Assembly (NCBI RefSeq): GCF_009857445.1
Contig: NZ_WWCN01000007.1
Coordinates: 239,020-303,019, forward strand
Direction of reading: 5' to 3'
Source of the DNA: Duganella flavida
GTDB taxonomy: Bacteria; Pseudomonadota; Gammaproteobacteria; Burkholderiales; Burkholderiaceae_D
Length of the DNA: 64,000 bases
The position numbers and the translations under genes were made by a program. Shown one piece after another: positions 36,086 through 43,992 of this stretch. How positions within the stretch are numbered: position 1 is the stretch's first letter; the number at the start of each line of letters is the position of its first letter. Under the pieces are notes generated by a model. It worked only from the letters and a program-made list of their open reading frames with translations, was not told the origin of the DNA and ran no database searches.

Positions 36086-37081
36086 TTATGCGTCGGCCGG
36101 ATAGCGCAGGCCGATCTGCGCGCGGATCTCGTCCAGGGCGCCCATGATGGCCAGCGTTTCTGCGTGCGGCATTACCGGGCTTTCAATCAGGCCAGCGCGC
36201 AGGCAGCGGCCCACTTCCTGCGCTTCGTGGGTGTAGCCGTTGCCGCTTTTCGGCAGCGTGATGGTGCGCTCGCTGCGCGAGGCACCGTCCACCAGCGTGA
36301 CGGTGAAGCTGTCGGTGTTGTGGAAGCGGTCGTGCAGGCGCACAAAGCCCTTCTCACCCGAGATGGTCAACTCGGTCGGCGTGCGCGAACGCAGGCTGCA
36401 AGCGCACGACGACACGCCGCCGCCTTCATGCGACAGCGTGACCGCGGTTTGCATATCGACGCCGGTAGCCGTCATCTCCGCCTGCGCTTTCACGCCGGTG
36501 ACGCCGCCGAGGAAGAACGACGACATCGACAGCGGGTAGATGCCTAGGTCCAGCAGCGCACCTCCGCCCAGCTCCGGCGCGAACAAACGGTGCTCGGGAC
36601 CAGCGTCCGACGTGAAACCGAAATCGGCGCTGACATGCGCTGGCTTGCCGATCTCGCCGCTATCGACAATGCGCTTGGCTTCCACGATGGCCGGCATGAA
36701 GCGCGTCCACATCGCCTCCATCACGAACAGTTTTTTGGTGCGGGCCAGGTTGATAATGTCCTCGGCCTGACGGCGGTTCATGGTGAACGACTTCTCCACC
36801 AGCACCGCCTTGCCGCCGTTGAGGCACATCAGCGCGTTCTCGTGGTGCATCGGGTGCGGCGTGGCGATGTAGATCACGTCCACGCCCGCATCATCGGCCA
36901 GCGCCTGGTAGCTGCCGTGGAAACGCTCAGCGCCGTATTGCTGGCCGAACGTGGTAGCGCTATCTACAGAGCGCGAAGCAACGGCCACCAGTTTGGCGTC
37001 AGGCGTGTCCTGCAAAGCAATGGCGAAGGCCTTGGCGATTTTGCCGGTGCCCAGAATACCCCAGCGAATTGGCTGCGTCAT
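36086..37081 (-). CDS. Gfo/Idh/MocA-family NAD(P)-dependent oxidoreductase
   Basis: 331 residues: N-terminal Rossmann fold (IRWGILGTGKIAKAFAIAL), then YIATPHPMHHENALMCLNGGKAVLVEKSFTMN with the conserved EK catalytic-site lysine, and a C-terminal alpha/beta substrate domain. Relatives act on sugars, inositols and biliverdin or as trans-dihydrodiol dehydrogenases; the substrate here is not clear. Separated from its neighbours by ordinary gaps, no operon partner evident. Confidence 0.92.
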   Translation of the reverse strand: MTQPIRWGILGTGKIAKAFAIALQDTPDAKLVAVASRSVDSATTFGQQYGAERFHGSYQALADDAGVDVIYIATPHPMHHENALMCLNGGKAVLVEKSFTMNRRQAEDIINLARTKKLFVMEAMWTRFMPAIVEAKRIVDSGEIGKPAHVSADFGFTSDAGPEHRLFAPELGGGALLDLGIYPLSMSSFFLGGVTGVKAQAEMTATGVDMQTAVTLSHEGGGVSSCACSLRSRTPTELTISGEKGFVRLHDRFHNTDSFTVTLVDGASRSERTITLPKSGNGYTHEAQEVGRCLRAGLIESPVMPHAETLAIMGALDEIRAQIGLRYPADA

Positions 37082-37138
37082 GGCGTGATCTTTCTGCCGC
37101 GTGGCGGCATCATGTTGGTTGAAATCGGAACGGCTATT

Positions 37139-37951
37139 TTACTGCGCTTGCGCGGCGTTTGCGCGCTTGGCACGGAACACGGTGGCGTCGGCGTAGAAGG
37201 CCTCGTCCTGATCCGGCCACCAGCCCGGCACGCCCAGCGCCTGCATCGGCGTGAAGCCGGCGGTGCTCAGGCCATCGTCGGCCAGCTGCTGCGCGACGGT
37301 GGCATCGATCCATGCGCGGCGCGCGGCGTGATCCAGTGTGAAGAATTCTGCACCGGCCAGCACGATGCGCGTGTGTGCGGTCATGGCCTTACGCGGTGCG
37401 ACCAGTTTTTCCATTAGCGCGTGGCCGAACAGCCAGGCCTGCGCCTCCACGCCCCACTGCGCGCGGCGTTCAACGAAGGCTTCGTGCCAGCGATGCTCGT
37501 GCAGCGCATCAATCAGCGCATGGCCTGCTACGTTATCGCGCACGATCAGCAGCGCAGCGTTTTCGTCGAAGATGGTGGCGCCATCACGCGCAGGACCGCG
37601 CGATTTGCCGACGCCATCAAGCGCAATCTGCGCTGCCTGCAAAGCGTTCAGCTGGACTTTGATACGCGGGAAGGTCAGCCACACAAGGCCGTTGAAGAAG
37701 TCGTGCAGGTTGTCGCGCGTGGGCACACAACCGGTGGCGCCGATGTGCTGTTCGTAGGCAGTGCCGTCCGGCAGATCTTCCTGCTGCACGAAGGAGATCG
37801 GGCAGTCGAGGTGATTGCGCAGGCCCAGTGTGGCGGCCTGCTTGCTGAATTCATCGCGGAAGTGCGCGTCTTTCGACAAAAGGCTGGCCGCGTCGCGTAC
37901 CGATTCGTACCACGGTTGCGACCAGTCGATTGTGTCCAGCACTTCCAACAC
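37139..37951 (-). CDS. DUF3025 family protein
   Basis: 270 residues with the DUF3025 pattern: HLDCPISFVQQEDLPDGTAYEQHI, then TRDNLHDFFNGLVWLTFPRIK. Function unknown in the family. Start is GTG at 37951, three bases after the pyrC stop, so co-translation with pyrC is likely. The pairing of this domain with pyrC is a recurring arrangement in Betaproteobacteria to my knowledge, hinting at a link to pyrimidine metabolism, unproven. Confidence 0.85.
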   Translation of the reverse strand: MLEVLDTIDWSQPWYESVRDAASLLSKDAHFRDEFSKQAATLGLRNHLDCPISFVQQEDLPDGTAYEQHIGATGCVPTRDNLHDFFNGLVWLTFPRIKVQLNALQAAQIALDGVGKSRGPARDGATIFDENAALLIVRDNVAGHALIDALHEHRWHEAFVERRAQWGVEAQAWLFGHALMEKLVAPRKAMTAHTRIVLAGAEFFTLDHAARRAWIDATVAQQLADDGLSTAGFTPMQALGVPGWWPDQDEAFYADATVFRAKRANAAQAQ

Positions 37952-37954
37952 TAA

Positions 37955-39007
37955 TTACACCATTTTCCAGTTGATGGTTTCGCCGGCGTTGAGCGGGATC
38001 ACTTGCTGGTCTGCCAGCGGCAGGGCTTCGGGCAGCGTCCATTGTTCGCGCTTCAGCGTGATCTTGCCTTCATTGACCGGCAGGTTGTAGAAGGCCGGGC
38101 CGTTCAGGGAAGCGAAGGCTTCCAGCTTGTCCAGCGCACCGGCGCGTTCGAAGGCTTCGGCGTACAGCTCCATCGCGTGCAGCGCGGTGTAGCAACCGGC
38201 GCAACCGCAGGCAGCTTCTTTCGCGCCTTGCGCGTGCGGCGCCGAGTCGGTGCCGAGGAAGAAGCGCTCATCGCCGCTGGTCGCTGCGGTCACCAGTGCG
38301 AGACGGTGCTCTTCGCGCTTCAGCACCGGCAGGCAGTAGTAGTGAGGGCGAATGCCGCCTTTGAAGATATCGTTACGGTTGTACAGCAGGTGATGCGCGG
38401 TGATGGTCGCGGCGATCGGGCCTTCAGCTTCTGCCACGTACTGCGCGGCGTGCTTGGTGGTGATGTGTTCAAACACGATATTCAGTGCCGGGAAATCGCG
38501 GCGCAGCGGGCGCATCACGCGCTCGATGAACACTGCTTCGCGGTCGAACAGGTCGATGTCCTGGTCAGTGACTTCGCCGTGGACCAGAAACGGCATGCCC
38601 AGTTCCTGCATCTTCTCCAGCGCTTTGTAGCAGTTGGACAGGTCGGTGACGCCGGCGTCCGAGTTGGTCGTCGCGCCGGCCGGGTACAGCTTCACCGCAT
38701 GCACGATGCCGCTTTCCTGCGCGCGCACGATTTCGTCCGGCTGGGTGTTGTTGGTGAGGTAGAGCGTCATCAACGGCTCGAAGTCCATGCCCTGCGGCAG
38801 CGCCGCCAAAATGCGTTCGCGATAAGCGACAGCGGCAGCGGTGGTAGTGACCGGAGGTTTCAAATTCGGCATCACGATCGCGCGGGCGAACTGGCGGGCG
38901 CTGTGCGGCAGCACACTGGCCAGCGTCGCGCCATCGCGCAAATGCAGGTGCCAATCGTCTGGGCGGGTGATGGTGATGCTGGATGGAGTTTGAACGAGGT
39001 CGGACAT
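37955..39007 (-). CDS. pyrC: Dihydroorotase PyrC
   Basis: Third step of pyrimidine synthesis, carbamoyl-aspartate to dihydroorotate. 350 residues, class II dihydroorotase: [15 protein letters not shown] holds the HxH zinc ligands; [10 protein letters not shown] and [10 protein letters not shown] supply further His; [15 protein letters not shown] holds the catalytic Asp. Intact. Confidence 0.97.
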   Translation of the reverse strand: MSDLVQTPSSITITRPDDWHLHLRDGATLASVLPHSARQFARAIVMPNLKPPVTTTAAAVAYRERILAALPQGMDFEPLMTLYLTNNTQPDEIVRAQESGIVHAVKLYPAGATTNSDAGVTDLSNCYKALEKMQELGMPFLVHGEVTDQDIDLFDREAVFIERVMRPLRRDFPALNIVFEHITTKHAAQYVAEAEGPIAATITAHHLLYNRNDIFKGGIRPHYYCLPVLKREEHRLALVTAATSGDERFFLGTDSAPHAQGAKEAACGCAGCYTALHAMELYAEAFERAGALDKLEAFASLNGPAFYNLPVNEGKITLKREQWTLPEALPLADQQVIPLNAGETINWKMV

Positions 39008-39063
39008 GGCAGCGGGCTCTCAAAAGACGAATAGCCGATATTTTACCTCGTTGCGCCAGTCGC

Positions 39064-39091
39064 TTGACGGTACGTACGCATAAGCGTACGT
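39064..39091 (+). promoter_or_regulatory. Promoter/operator palindrome of the broken TA locus
   Basis: Perfect inverted repeat ACGTACGC (39072-39079) / GCGTACGT (39084-39091) with spacer ATAA, directly after a TTGACG -35-like hexamer at 39064-39069. Placement inside the promoter, 28 bases before the antitoxin ATG, is what autoregulated TA operons show. Confidence 0.55.
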
Positions 39092-39118
39092 TCGACCCAC
39101 CTATCCCGGGGAGCAGTC

Positions 39119-39271
39119 ATGGACACCATCTCCGTCACAATTACCGGCAAACGCAATAACGCCGTGCTGGTCTCCGCCGAAGATTGGGCTGCCATACAGG
39201 AAACCCTGTATTTGCTCTCGGTACCAGGTATGCGCGAATCGATCATTGCTGCCCACGCGGCCACCGTTTGA
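39119..39271 (+). pseudogene. Truncated YefM/Phd-type antitoxin
   Basis: 50 codons starting MDTISVTITGKRNNAVLVSAEDWAAIQETLYLLSVPGMRESI, a clear YefM N-terminal DNA-binding part including the NNAVLVS and ETLYLLS signatures. The toxin-binding C-terminal half is gone: the frame ends in AAHAATV just where toxin-derived sequence starts in another frame. So antitoxin and toxin have been joined by an internal deletion. Could still make a DNA-binding fragment. Confidence 0.75.
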
Positions 39272-39398
39272 AAAACTGGTCGGTGACTTGGCGGGCACCT
39301 ACTCGCGCAGGATCAACATTCATCACCGGTTAGTCTACGAAGTTTTTCCGGATCAGAAAATTGTGCGCATCCTGCGCATGTGGACACATTACGACTAG
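39267..39398 (+). pseudogene. C-terminal remnant of a YoeB/Txe-family toxin
   Basis: Open frame of 43 codons (from the TTT at 39267 to TAG at 39398) reading FEKLVGDLAGTYSRRINIHHRLVYEVF, then VRILRMWTHYD. This is the second half of a YoeB-type mRNA interferase, with the RRI-x-HRLVY core and terminal His-Tyr. It has no start codon of its own and is out of frame with the antitoxin fragment, so it is not expressed as a normal toxin. Confidence 0.75.
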
Positions 39399-40847
39399 TT
39401 ACGGCGCCGTAGTTTTCGCTGCCCAGGCCTTGGTGTCGGCCAGGATTTTGTCGAGGCGGGCGCGGTCGTAGAGGTTGCCGTGGCTAATCACAGTGCGGAT
39501 CTTGCGCGTGGCGCTGATGTCTTGCAGCGGATTCGCATCCAACACCAGCACGTCAGCCGCCTTGCCGGCTTCCAGCGCGCCGTAGTGATCCAGCTTACCG
39601 AGGAAGCGCGGGCCGTTGATGACGGCGGATTGCAGCGCCTGCGCCGGCGTCAGGCCATAGTTCACGTACAGGCCAATTTCATCATGCAGCGCCTGCCCCG
39701 GATAGTCATACGAGTTCAGGAAGCCCGCATCGGTGCCGGCGATGATGCTCACGCCTTCCTGCTGCAAGATCGGCAGCAGCGACGCCGATTTCTCAAACAC
39801 CGCCTTGCGCTGCGCAATCGCCGTTGCATCGTCCTGCGCCGCGCGCTGCACGCGCCAGTCGTAGGTGGCGCGCAGGCCGGCACCGATGTACTGCAAGGCT
39901 TCGTCATGCGCATGGTCGTCATGATCCAGATACGCCACTACGCGCGACACCGACAAAGTCGGCACCACCGCCGTGCCCTTGGATGCCATGTAACGGAACG
40001 ACGAACGCGCCGTCGCTTCATCGTAGCTGTCCAGGCTTTGCTTGACCGCTTCCTTGCTAGTGATCTTGCCGGCGGCGACTTGCGCGGTCAGCTCTTCCTC
40101 ACGCGGCGTGGAGGCGCGCAGCAGGTAAGACTGGTGCTCCACCGTACCCAGGCCTGCGTCGAACATGGTCTTCAGGGTCAGCTGCACCGGGATATGGCCC
40201 GAGGTGCGCATGCCGCGCTCCTTGGCCTGGCGCAGCGCTTCCAGGTAAATCTCCGGCTTCAGGGTGTTTTCGGTGATCTTCACGAAATCCACCTTCTGGC
40301 TTTGCAGCTTGTCCAGCGCGCGGCTGACTTCTTCCGGCGTGCCGACTTCAATCGTGCCCTTCCACAGCGGCTTGTAGCCTTCCAGCTTGGCGGCCGAGGT
40401 GAAGATGGTCGGACCTTCCAGCTTGCGCTGGTTGACCTCATCGCGCCACTGCAAGACGGTATCCGGCAAATCGCCCGAGCAATCACGCACGGCGGTGATG
40501 CCGTACGCCAGATACAACTGCAGCAAATGCTTGTTCTCGTCGATCAGCGCAGGGCCGCCGCCGAAGTGCACGTGCGTATCCCACAGGCCCGGCATCACAT
40601 ACTTGCCCGGCAAGCTGATGGTCTTCTTGGCCGCATAGTTGACCAGCTGCTTGTCGTCCACCACCGCCAGAATGGTGTCGCCCTTTAACACCACCGACTT
40701 GCCTTTGACCGCCTTGCCGCCGGCAACGTCGATCAGGGTAGCCTTGGTCAGCACCAGATCGGCCGCGATTTTATCCGCTGCATGAGCCGCGCTCAGCAGT
40801 CCCAGCGCCAGCATCGCGCCACTTAGTTGCTTAAAGGAAATGTTCAT
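39399..40847 (-). CDS. Exported metal-dependent amidohydrolase
   Basis: 482 residues with an N-terminal signal peptide (cleavage likely after AAHA). Amidohydrolase-superfamily metal site: LWDTHVHFGG, a FVKITEN Lys, SGHIPVQ, VEHQSYL, and GTDAGFLNSYD. Relatives include Xaa-Pro/Xaa-Arg dipeptidases and imidazolonepropionase-like hydrolases; substrate unknown, periplasmic location inferred. The ATG overlaps the stop of the ABC ATPase gene as TGATG. Its own possible -10 (TATAAT, minus strand 40859-40854) lies inside the end of that gene. Confidence 0.9.
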   Translation of the reverse strand: MNISFKQLSGAMLALGLLSAAHAADKIAADLVLTKATLIDVAGGKAVKGKSVVLKGDTILAVVDDKQLVNYAAKKTISLPGKYVMPGLWDTHVHFGGGPALIDENKHLLQLYLAYGITAVRDCSGDLPDTVLQWRDEVNQRKLEGPTIFTSAAKLEGYKPLWKGTIEVGTPEEVSRALDKLQSQKVDFVKITENTLKPEIYLEALRQAKERGMRTSGHIPVQLTLKTMFDAGLGTVEHQSYLLRASTPREEELTAQVAAGKITSKEAVKQSLDSYDEATARSSFRYMASKGTAVVPTLSVSRVVAYLDHDDHAHDEALQYIGAGLRATYDWRVQRAAQDDATAIAQRKAVFEKSASLLPILQQEGVSIIAGTDAGFLNSYDYPGQALHDEIGLYVNYGLTPAQALQSAVINGPRFLGKLDHYGALEAGKAADVLVLDANPLQDISATRKIRTVISHGNLYDRARLDKILADTKAWAAKTTAP

Positions 40848-41572
40848 CAGTGAATTATACGGGCTAAAAAGTCGCGTGCACGTTCCGTTTGTGGGGCGCG
40901 GAAAAATTCGTCCTTGGCAGTGTCTTCCAGGATAACGCCGTGGTCCATGAACACCACCCGGTTAGCCACCTTGCGCGCAAAGCCCATCTCGTGGGTGACC
41001 ACCATCATGGTCATGCCCTCCTGCGCCAGGCCAACCATGACATCCAGCACCTCGTTAATCATTTCCGGGTCCAGTGCCGAGGTGGGCTCGTCAAACAGCA
41101 TGGCGATCGGGTCCATCGCCAGCGCGCGGGCGATCGCCACCCGCTGCTGCTGGCCGCCGGACAGCTGGGCCGGGAACTTGTCCTGGTGCGCCAGCAGGCC
41201 GACGCGGTCCAGATAATGCAGACCGCGCTCGACCGCCTCTTCCTTGCTGCGGCCCAGCACCTTGATCTGGCCCAGCGTCAGGTTGTCGCGCACCGATAAA
41301 TGGGGGAACAGCTCGAAATTCTGGAACACCATGCCTATGCGCGCCCGCAGCGCCGGCAAATCCGTGTCCTTGGCGCCGACCGAGGTACCGTCGACCGAAA
41401 TTTGCCCCTGCTGGAACGGTTCCAGCCCGTTGACGGTCTTAATCAACGTGGACTTGCCGGAACCGGACGGCCCGCAAATCACCATCACATCGCCTTTTTC
41501 GACCCGGGTGCTGCAGTCTTTCAGCACCTGGAACTGGCCATACCACTTGCTGATATTTTTGATTTCGATCAT
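40847..41572 (-). CDS. Polar amino-acid ABC transporter ATPase (GlnQ/GltL-like), orphan
   Basis: 241 residues, standard for this ATPase type: MIEIKNISKWYGQFQVLKD, Walker A GPSGSGKSTL, Q-loop MVFQNFELFPHLSV, signature LSGGQQQRVAIARALAMDP, Walker B MLFDEPTSALDPEM. No permease or binding-protein gene is next to it, which is unusual. The ATG at 41572 lacks a clear ribosome site; I retain it because the family begins there. Translationally coupled to the downstream amidohydrolase. Confidence 0.92.
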   Translation of the reverse strand: MIEIKNISKWYGQFQVLKDCSTRVEKGDVMVICGPSGSGKSTLIKTVNGLEPFQQGQISVDGTSVGAKDTDLPALRARIGMVFQNFELFPHLSVRDNLTLGQIKVLGRSKEEAVERGLHYLDRVGLLAHQDKFPAQLSGGQQQRVAIARALAMDPIAMLFDEPTSALDPEMINEVLDVMVGLAQEGMTMMVVTHEMGFARKVANRVVFMDHGVILEDTAKDEFFRAPQTERARDFLARIIH

Positions 41573-41768
41573 AAGAAAAGAGATTATTTTGCAGGCAGTC
41601 ACGCGCTTGACAGCGCCCCTGCCCACAAGGATACTGCGGAACTTGCCAATAGTTTCAGCAGCCGGCGCACCCAAAACCGGCTGTCGCCACCACGAAGAAG
41701 ACCGCAGCGGCGGCTACCCTGCCCGCTGTGCAGGCTCAAAGAGACACTACCACAGGAATCCCAAAAAT

Positions 41769-43013
41769 ATGAACAAACAAAGCCGATTGACCACGTACAT
41801 CCTGATTGGACTGGCGCTAGGTATCGTCACTGGCTACTTCGCCAACAGCAATCTGGCCAATCCGACCGGCTTTGCCGACACGATGGCGCTGATCACCACC
41901 CTGTTCCTGCGCCTGATCAAGATGATTATCGCGCCACTGGTGTTCTCCACGCTGGTGTGCGGCATTGCCAAGATGGGCGATGCTTCCGCCGTCGGCCGCG
42001 TTGGCGTCAAGACGCTGGGCTGGTTCTTCATCGCTTCGTTGATGTCGCTGAGCCTGGGCCTGGTGCTGGTCAACCTGTTCCGTCCGGGCGACGCGCTGCT
42101 GGGCCACATGGCTGCCACCGCCGCCAAGGCCGATCTGGCCACCTCCAGCCTGACGCTGAAAGACTTCGTCACCCACCTGGTGCCGTCCTCCATCGTCGAC
42201 GGCATGGCCAAGAATGAAATCCTGCAGATCGTGATCTTCTCGCTGTTCTTCGGCTCGGCCGCAGCAGCGGTAGGCCAGAAAGCCAACGCGCTGATCGAAG
42301 CGCTGGACGGCGTGGCGCACGTAATGCTGAAGGTCACCGGCTACGTGATGAAGTTCGCACCGTTTGCCGTGTTTGCAGCGGTCGCCGGCACCATCGCCAA
42401 AAGCGGCCTGGGTGTGTTGTCGACCTATGGCGTATTCATGGCCGAGTTCTACTTCGGCATCGCGCTGCTGTGGGCGCTGCTGATCTTCATCGGCTTCCTG
42501 TTCCTGAAAGGCCGCGTGTTCGCGCTGATGAAAGAGATGCGCAGCCCGGCGCTGCTGGCCTTCTCGACCGCGTCGAGCGAAGCGGCCTATCCGAAAACGC
42601 TGGAAGGCCTGGAGCGTTTCGGCGTGCGTAATCGTATTGCCTCGTTCGTGCTGCCGATTGGCTACTCGTTCAACCTCGATGGCTCGATGATGTACTGCAC
42701 CTTCGCCACCGTGTTCATCGCGCAAGCCTACGGCATTGAAATGACGCTGGGCCAGCAGATGACCATGATGATGGTGTTGATGCTGACCTCGAAAGGCATG
42801 GCCGGCGTGCCGCGCGCCTCGCTGGTGGTGATCGCAGCGACGCTGGGTCAGTTCAACATTCCGGAAGCCGGCATGCTGCTATTGCTAGGCATCGACCACT
42901 TCCTCGACATGGCGCGCTCCGCGACCAACGTCATCGGCAACGGCATCGCCACCGCCGTCGTCGCCAAGTGGGAAGGCGAGATGGATCCGCCGAAGACTGC
43001 CGAAGTGGCTTAA
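41769..43013 (+). CDS. Dicarboxylate/amino acid:cation symporter (DAACS, DctA/GltP type)
   Basis: 414 residues from the ATG at 41769, with AGGA 11 bases before. Na+ or H+ coupled uptake of C4-dicarboxylates, glutamate or aspartate. Visible family features: LFLRLIKMIIAPLVFSTLVCGIAKMGD, the serine-rich reentrant loop STASSEAAYPKTL, and ARSATNVIGNGIATAVVAKWE. Followed directly by a strong terminator, so a single-gene unit. An open frame reaching back to 41244 is not coding there. Confidence 0.93.
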   Translation: MNKQSRLTTYILIGLALGIVTGYFANSNLANPTGFADTMALITTLFLRLIKMIIAPLVFSTLVCGIAKMGDASAVGRVGVKTLGWFFIASLMSLSLGLVLVNLFRPGDALLGHMAATAAKADLATSSLTLKDFVTHLVPSSIVDGMAKNEILQIVIFSLFFGSAAAAVGQKANALIEALDGVAHVMLKVTGYVMKFAPFAVFAAVAGTIAKSGLGVLSTYGVFMAEFYFGIALLWALLIFIGFLFLKGRVFALMKEMRSPALLAFSTASSEAAYPKTLEGLERFGVRNRIASFVLPIGYSFNLDGSMMYCTFATVFIAQAYGIEMTLGQQMTMMMVLMLTSKGMAGVPRASLVVIAATLGQFNIPEAGMLLLLGIDHFLDMARSATNVIGNGIATAVVAKWEGEMDPPKTAEVA

Positions 43014-43024
43014 GCCTCAAACAA

Positions 43025-43053
43025 AAACGCCACCTGCACGGTGGCGTTTTTTT
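43025..43053 (+). terminator. Rho-independent terminator of the symporter gene
   Basis: AAACGCCACC (43025-43034) pairs with GGTGGCGTTT (43040-43049) around a five-base loop, followed by T to 43053. Confidence 0.92.
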
Positions 43054-43121
43054 GCGGGGTACGGTCAACGAAAGATCGCTAGCCTCAAACAGGTTTGCTC
43101 TCGTTAGTCCCCCAAAACGAA

Positions 43122-43151
43122 AGGGTCTGACCCCGTACGGGGTCAGACCCT
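43122..43151. repeat. 30-bp perfect palindrome (REP-like)
   Basis: AGGGTCTGACCCCGT followed at once by its exact reverse complement; no loop. The unit GGGTCTGACCCC is something I associate with dispersed REP-type palindromes of Oxalobacteraceae and related Betaproteobacteria. No T run follows on either strand, so it is not a simple terminator. Confidence 0.75.
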
Positions 43152-43218
43152 GGCCGCAGCGGTGTGCGGGTTGGGGTAGTGCCGCGAATTTCTAAAGCAA
43201 CAAACAGCGTCAAACCCG

Positions 43219-43419
43219 CTACAACCAAGTCCGCTTTCCTTCCGGCTTAGCCCCCATCTCCCGCAACCTGCGACGCAAGCGGGCGTTGTCGACGAGCGCT
43301 CCAATCATAGTAATCAGTATGATGATGTTGAGCGCGTCACTACCAAAGAACCTGAAGAACAAAGCTGCGCCACCCGCGCACAGCAGCCCAGTAATCAGTA
43401 ACGCCAGGTTATCTTTCAC
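43219..43419 (-). CDS. Small two-TM hypothetical protein (66 aa)
   Basis: Two hydrophobic helices (LALLITGLLCAGGAALFF and IIILITMIGALVDNA) followed by a basic tail RLRRRLREMG, so an inner-membrane protein with the tail likely in the cytoplasm. Its ATG overlaps the stop of the preceding gene by four bases, so the two are coupled. No known family. Local GC is distinctly lower than in neighbours. Confidence 0.65.
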   Translation of the reverse strand: MKDNLALLITGLLCAGGAALFFRFFGSDALNIIILITMIGALVDNARLRRRLREMGAKPEGKRTWL

Positions 43420-43805
43420 TTTTTCCTCCGCTTGTAAATCTCAGGGTGATGCATCAGGACTGATGGTAGCCAAGGACGATGTAAGTGATTCATCTGAGCG
43501 TTGAGCAAAACATCAGCAATCGAAGTGCCTCCAGCTAACGTACGCCCTGTCGCTACAGCAATGCTACCTATCACCGCGCCTACATAATACGAAGCGCTCA
43601 TCGCCCAGATCGTTGCTAGTTTTTCGCCGCGTATTCCCGCTCCGATCATCTCCCTGACAGTCACCTTCTTTCCAAATTTCTCCACATATCCAACCAATGT
43701 CATGGCAGAGCCAATAGCGAGTTGAGCATTGCCATACAGGCTTTCCGGAGCGGGCAGTCCCAACGCTTCCATATTCTCTTTGAAGTATTTGTAAAAGTCC
43801 GACAT
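43416..43805 (-). CDS. Hypothetical protein with glycine-zipper-like helices (129 aa)
   Basis: Starts MSDFYKYFKENMEALGLP. Two weakly hydrophobic, glycine-spaced helices: QLAIGSAMTLVGYVEKFG (about 28-45) and YYVGAVIGSIAVATGRTLAGG (about 73-93), then a basic C-terminus ending HPEIYKRRKK. No signal peptide. Small-residue-rich helices like this occur in membrane-inserting peptides and pore formers, but no family can be named. First gene of a coupled pair with the two-TM protein; AT-richer than surroundings. Confidence 0.65.
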   Translation of the reverse strand: MSDFYKYFKENMEALGLPAPESLYGNAQLAIGSAMTLVGYVEKFGKKVTVREMIGAGIRGEKLATIWAMSASYYVGAVIGSIAVATGRTLAGGTSIADVLLNAQMNHLHRPWLPSVLMHHPEIYKRRKK

Positions 43806-43992
43806 AAATCCTCCGATGTGAAAGGTGTCATCGAAGGGTAGTCCGCAAAATCATGATGCGCTTTGCGGCGGGTCATGGCAAGCAAGCGGGACGATTGCGC
43901 GGAATTGTTAGCTGGCTTGGCGCTTTTCGCAATTGCGATGGACGGCAAGGTGATGCACCATCTGGGGATAACAATACCTGGATGGAGACGAT

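Noticed and set aside
40854..40859. TATAAT on the minus strand seven bases before the amidohydrolase ATG, a third possible leaderless start
   Set aside because: It lies inside the end of the coupled ABC gene, no -35 is visible, and the TGATG overlap already explains translation.
41244..41768. 5' extension of the dicarboxylate symporter frame
   Set aside because: It runs antisense through the ABC ATPase gene. The family begins at MNKQSRLTTYILIG, so the ATG at 41769 is used.
43122..43151. Palindrome as a transcription terminator
   Set aside because: No T run on either strand and no loop; the symporter already has a good terminator at 43025-43053.
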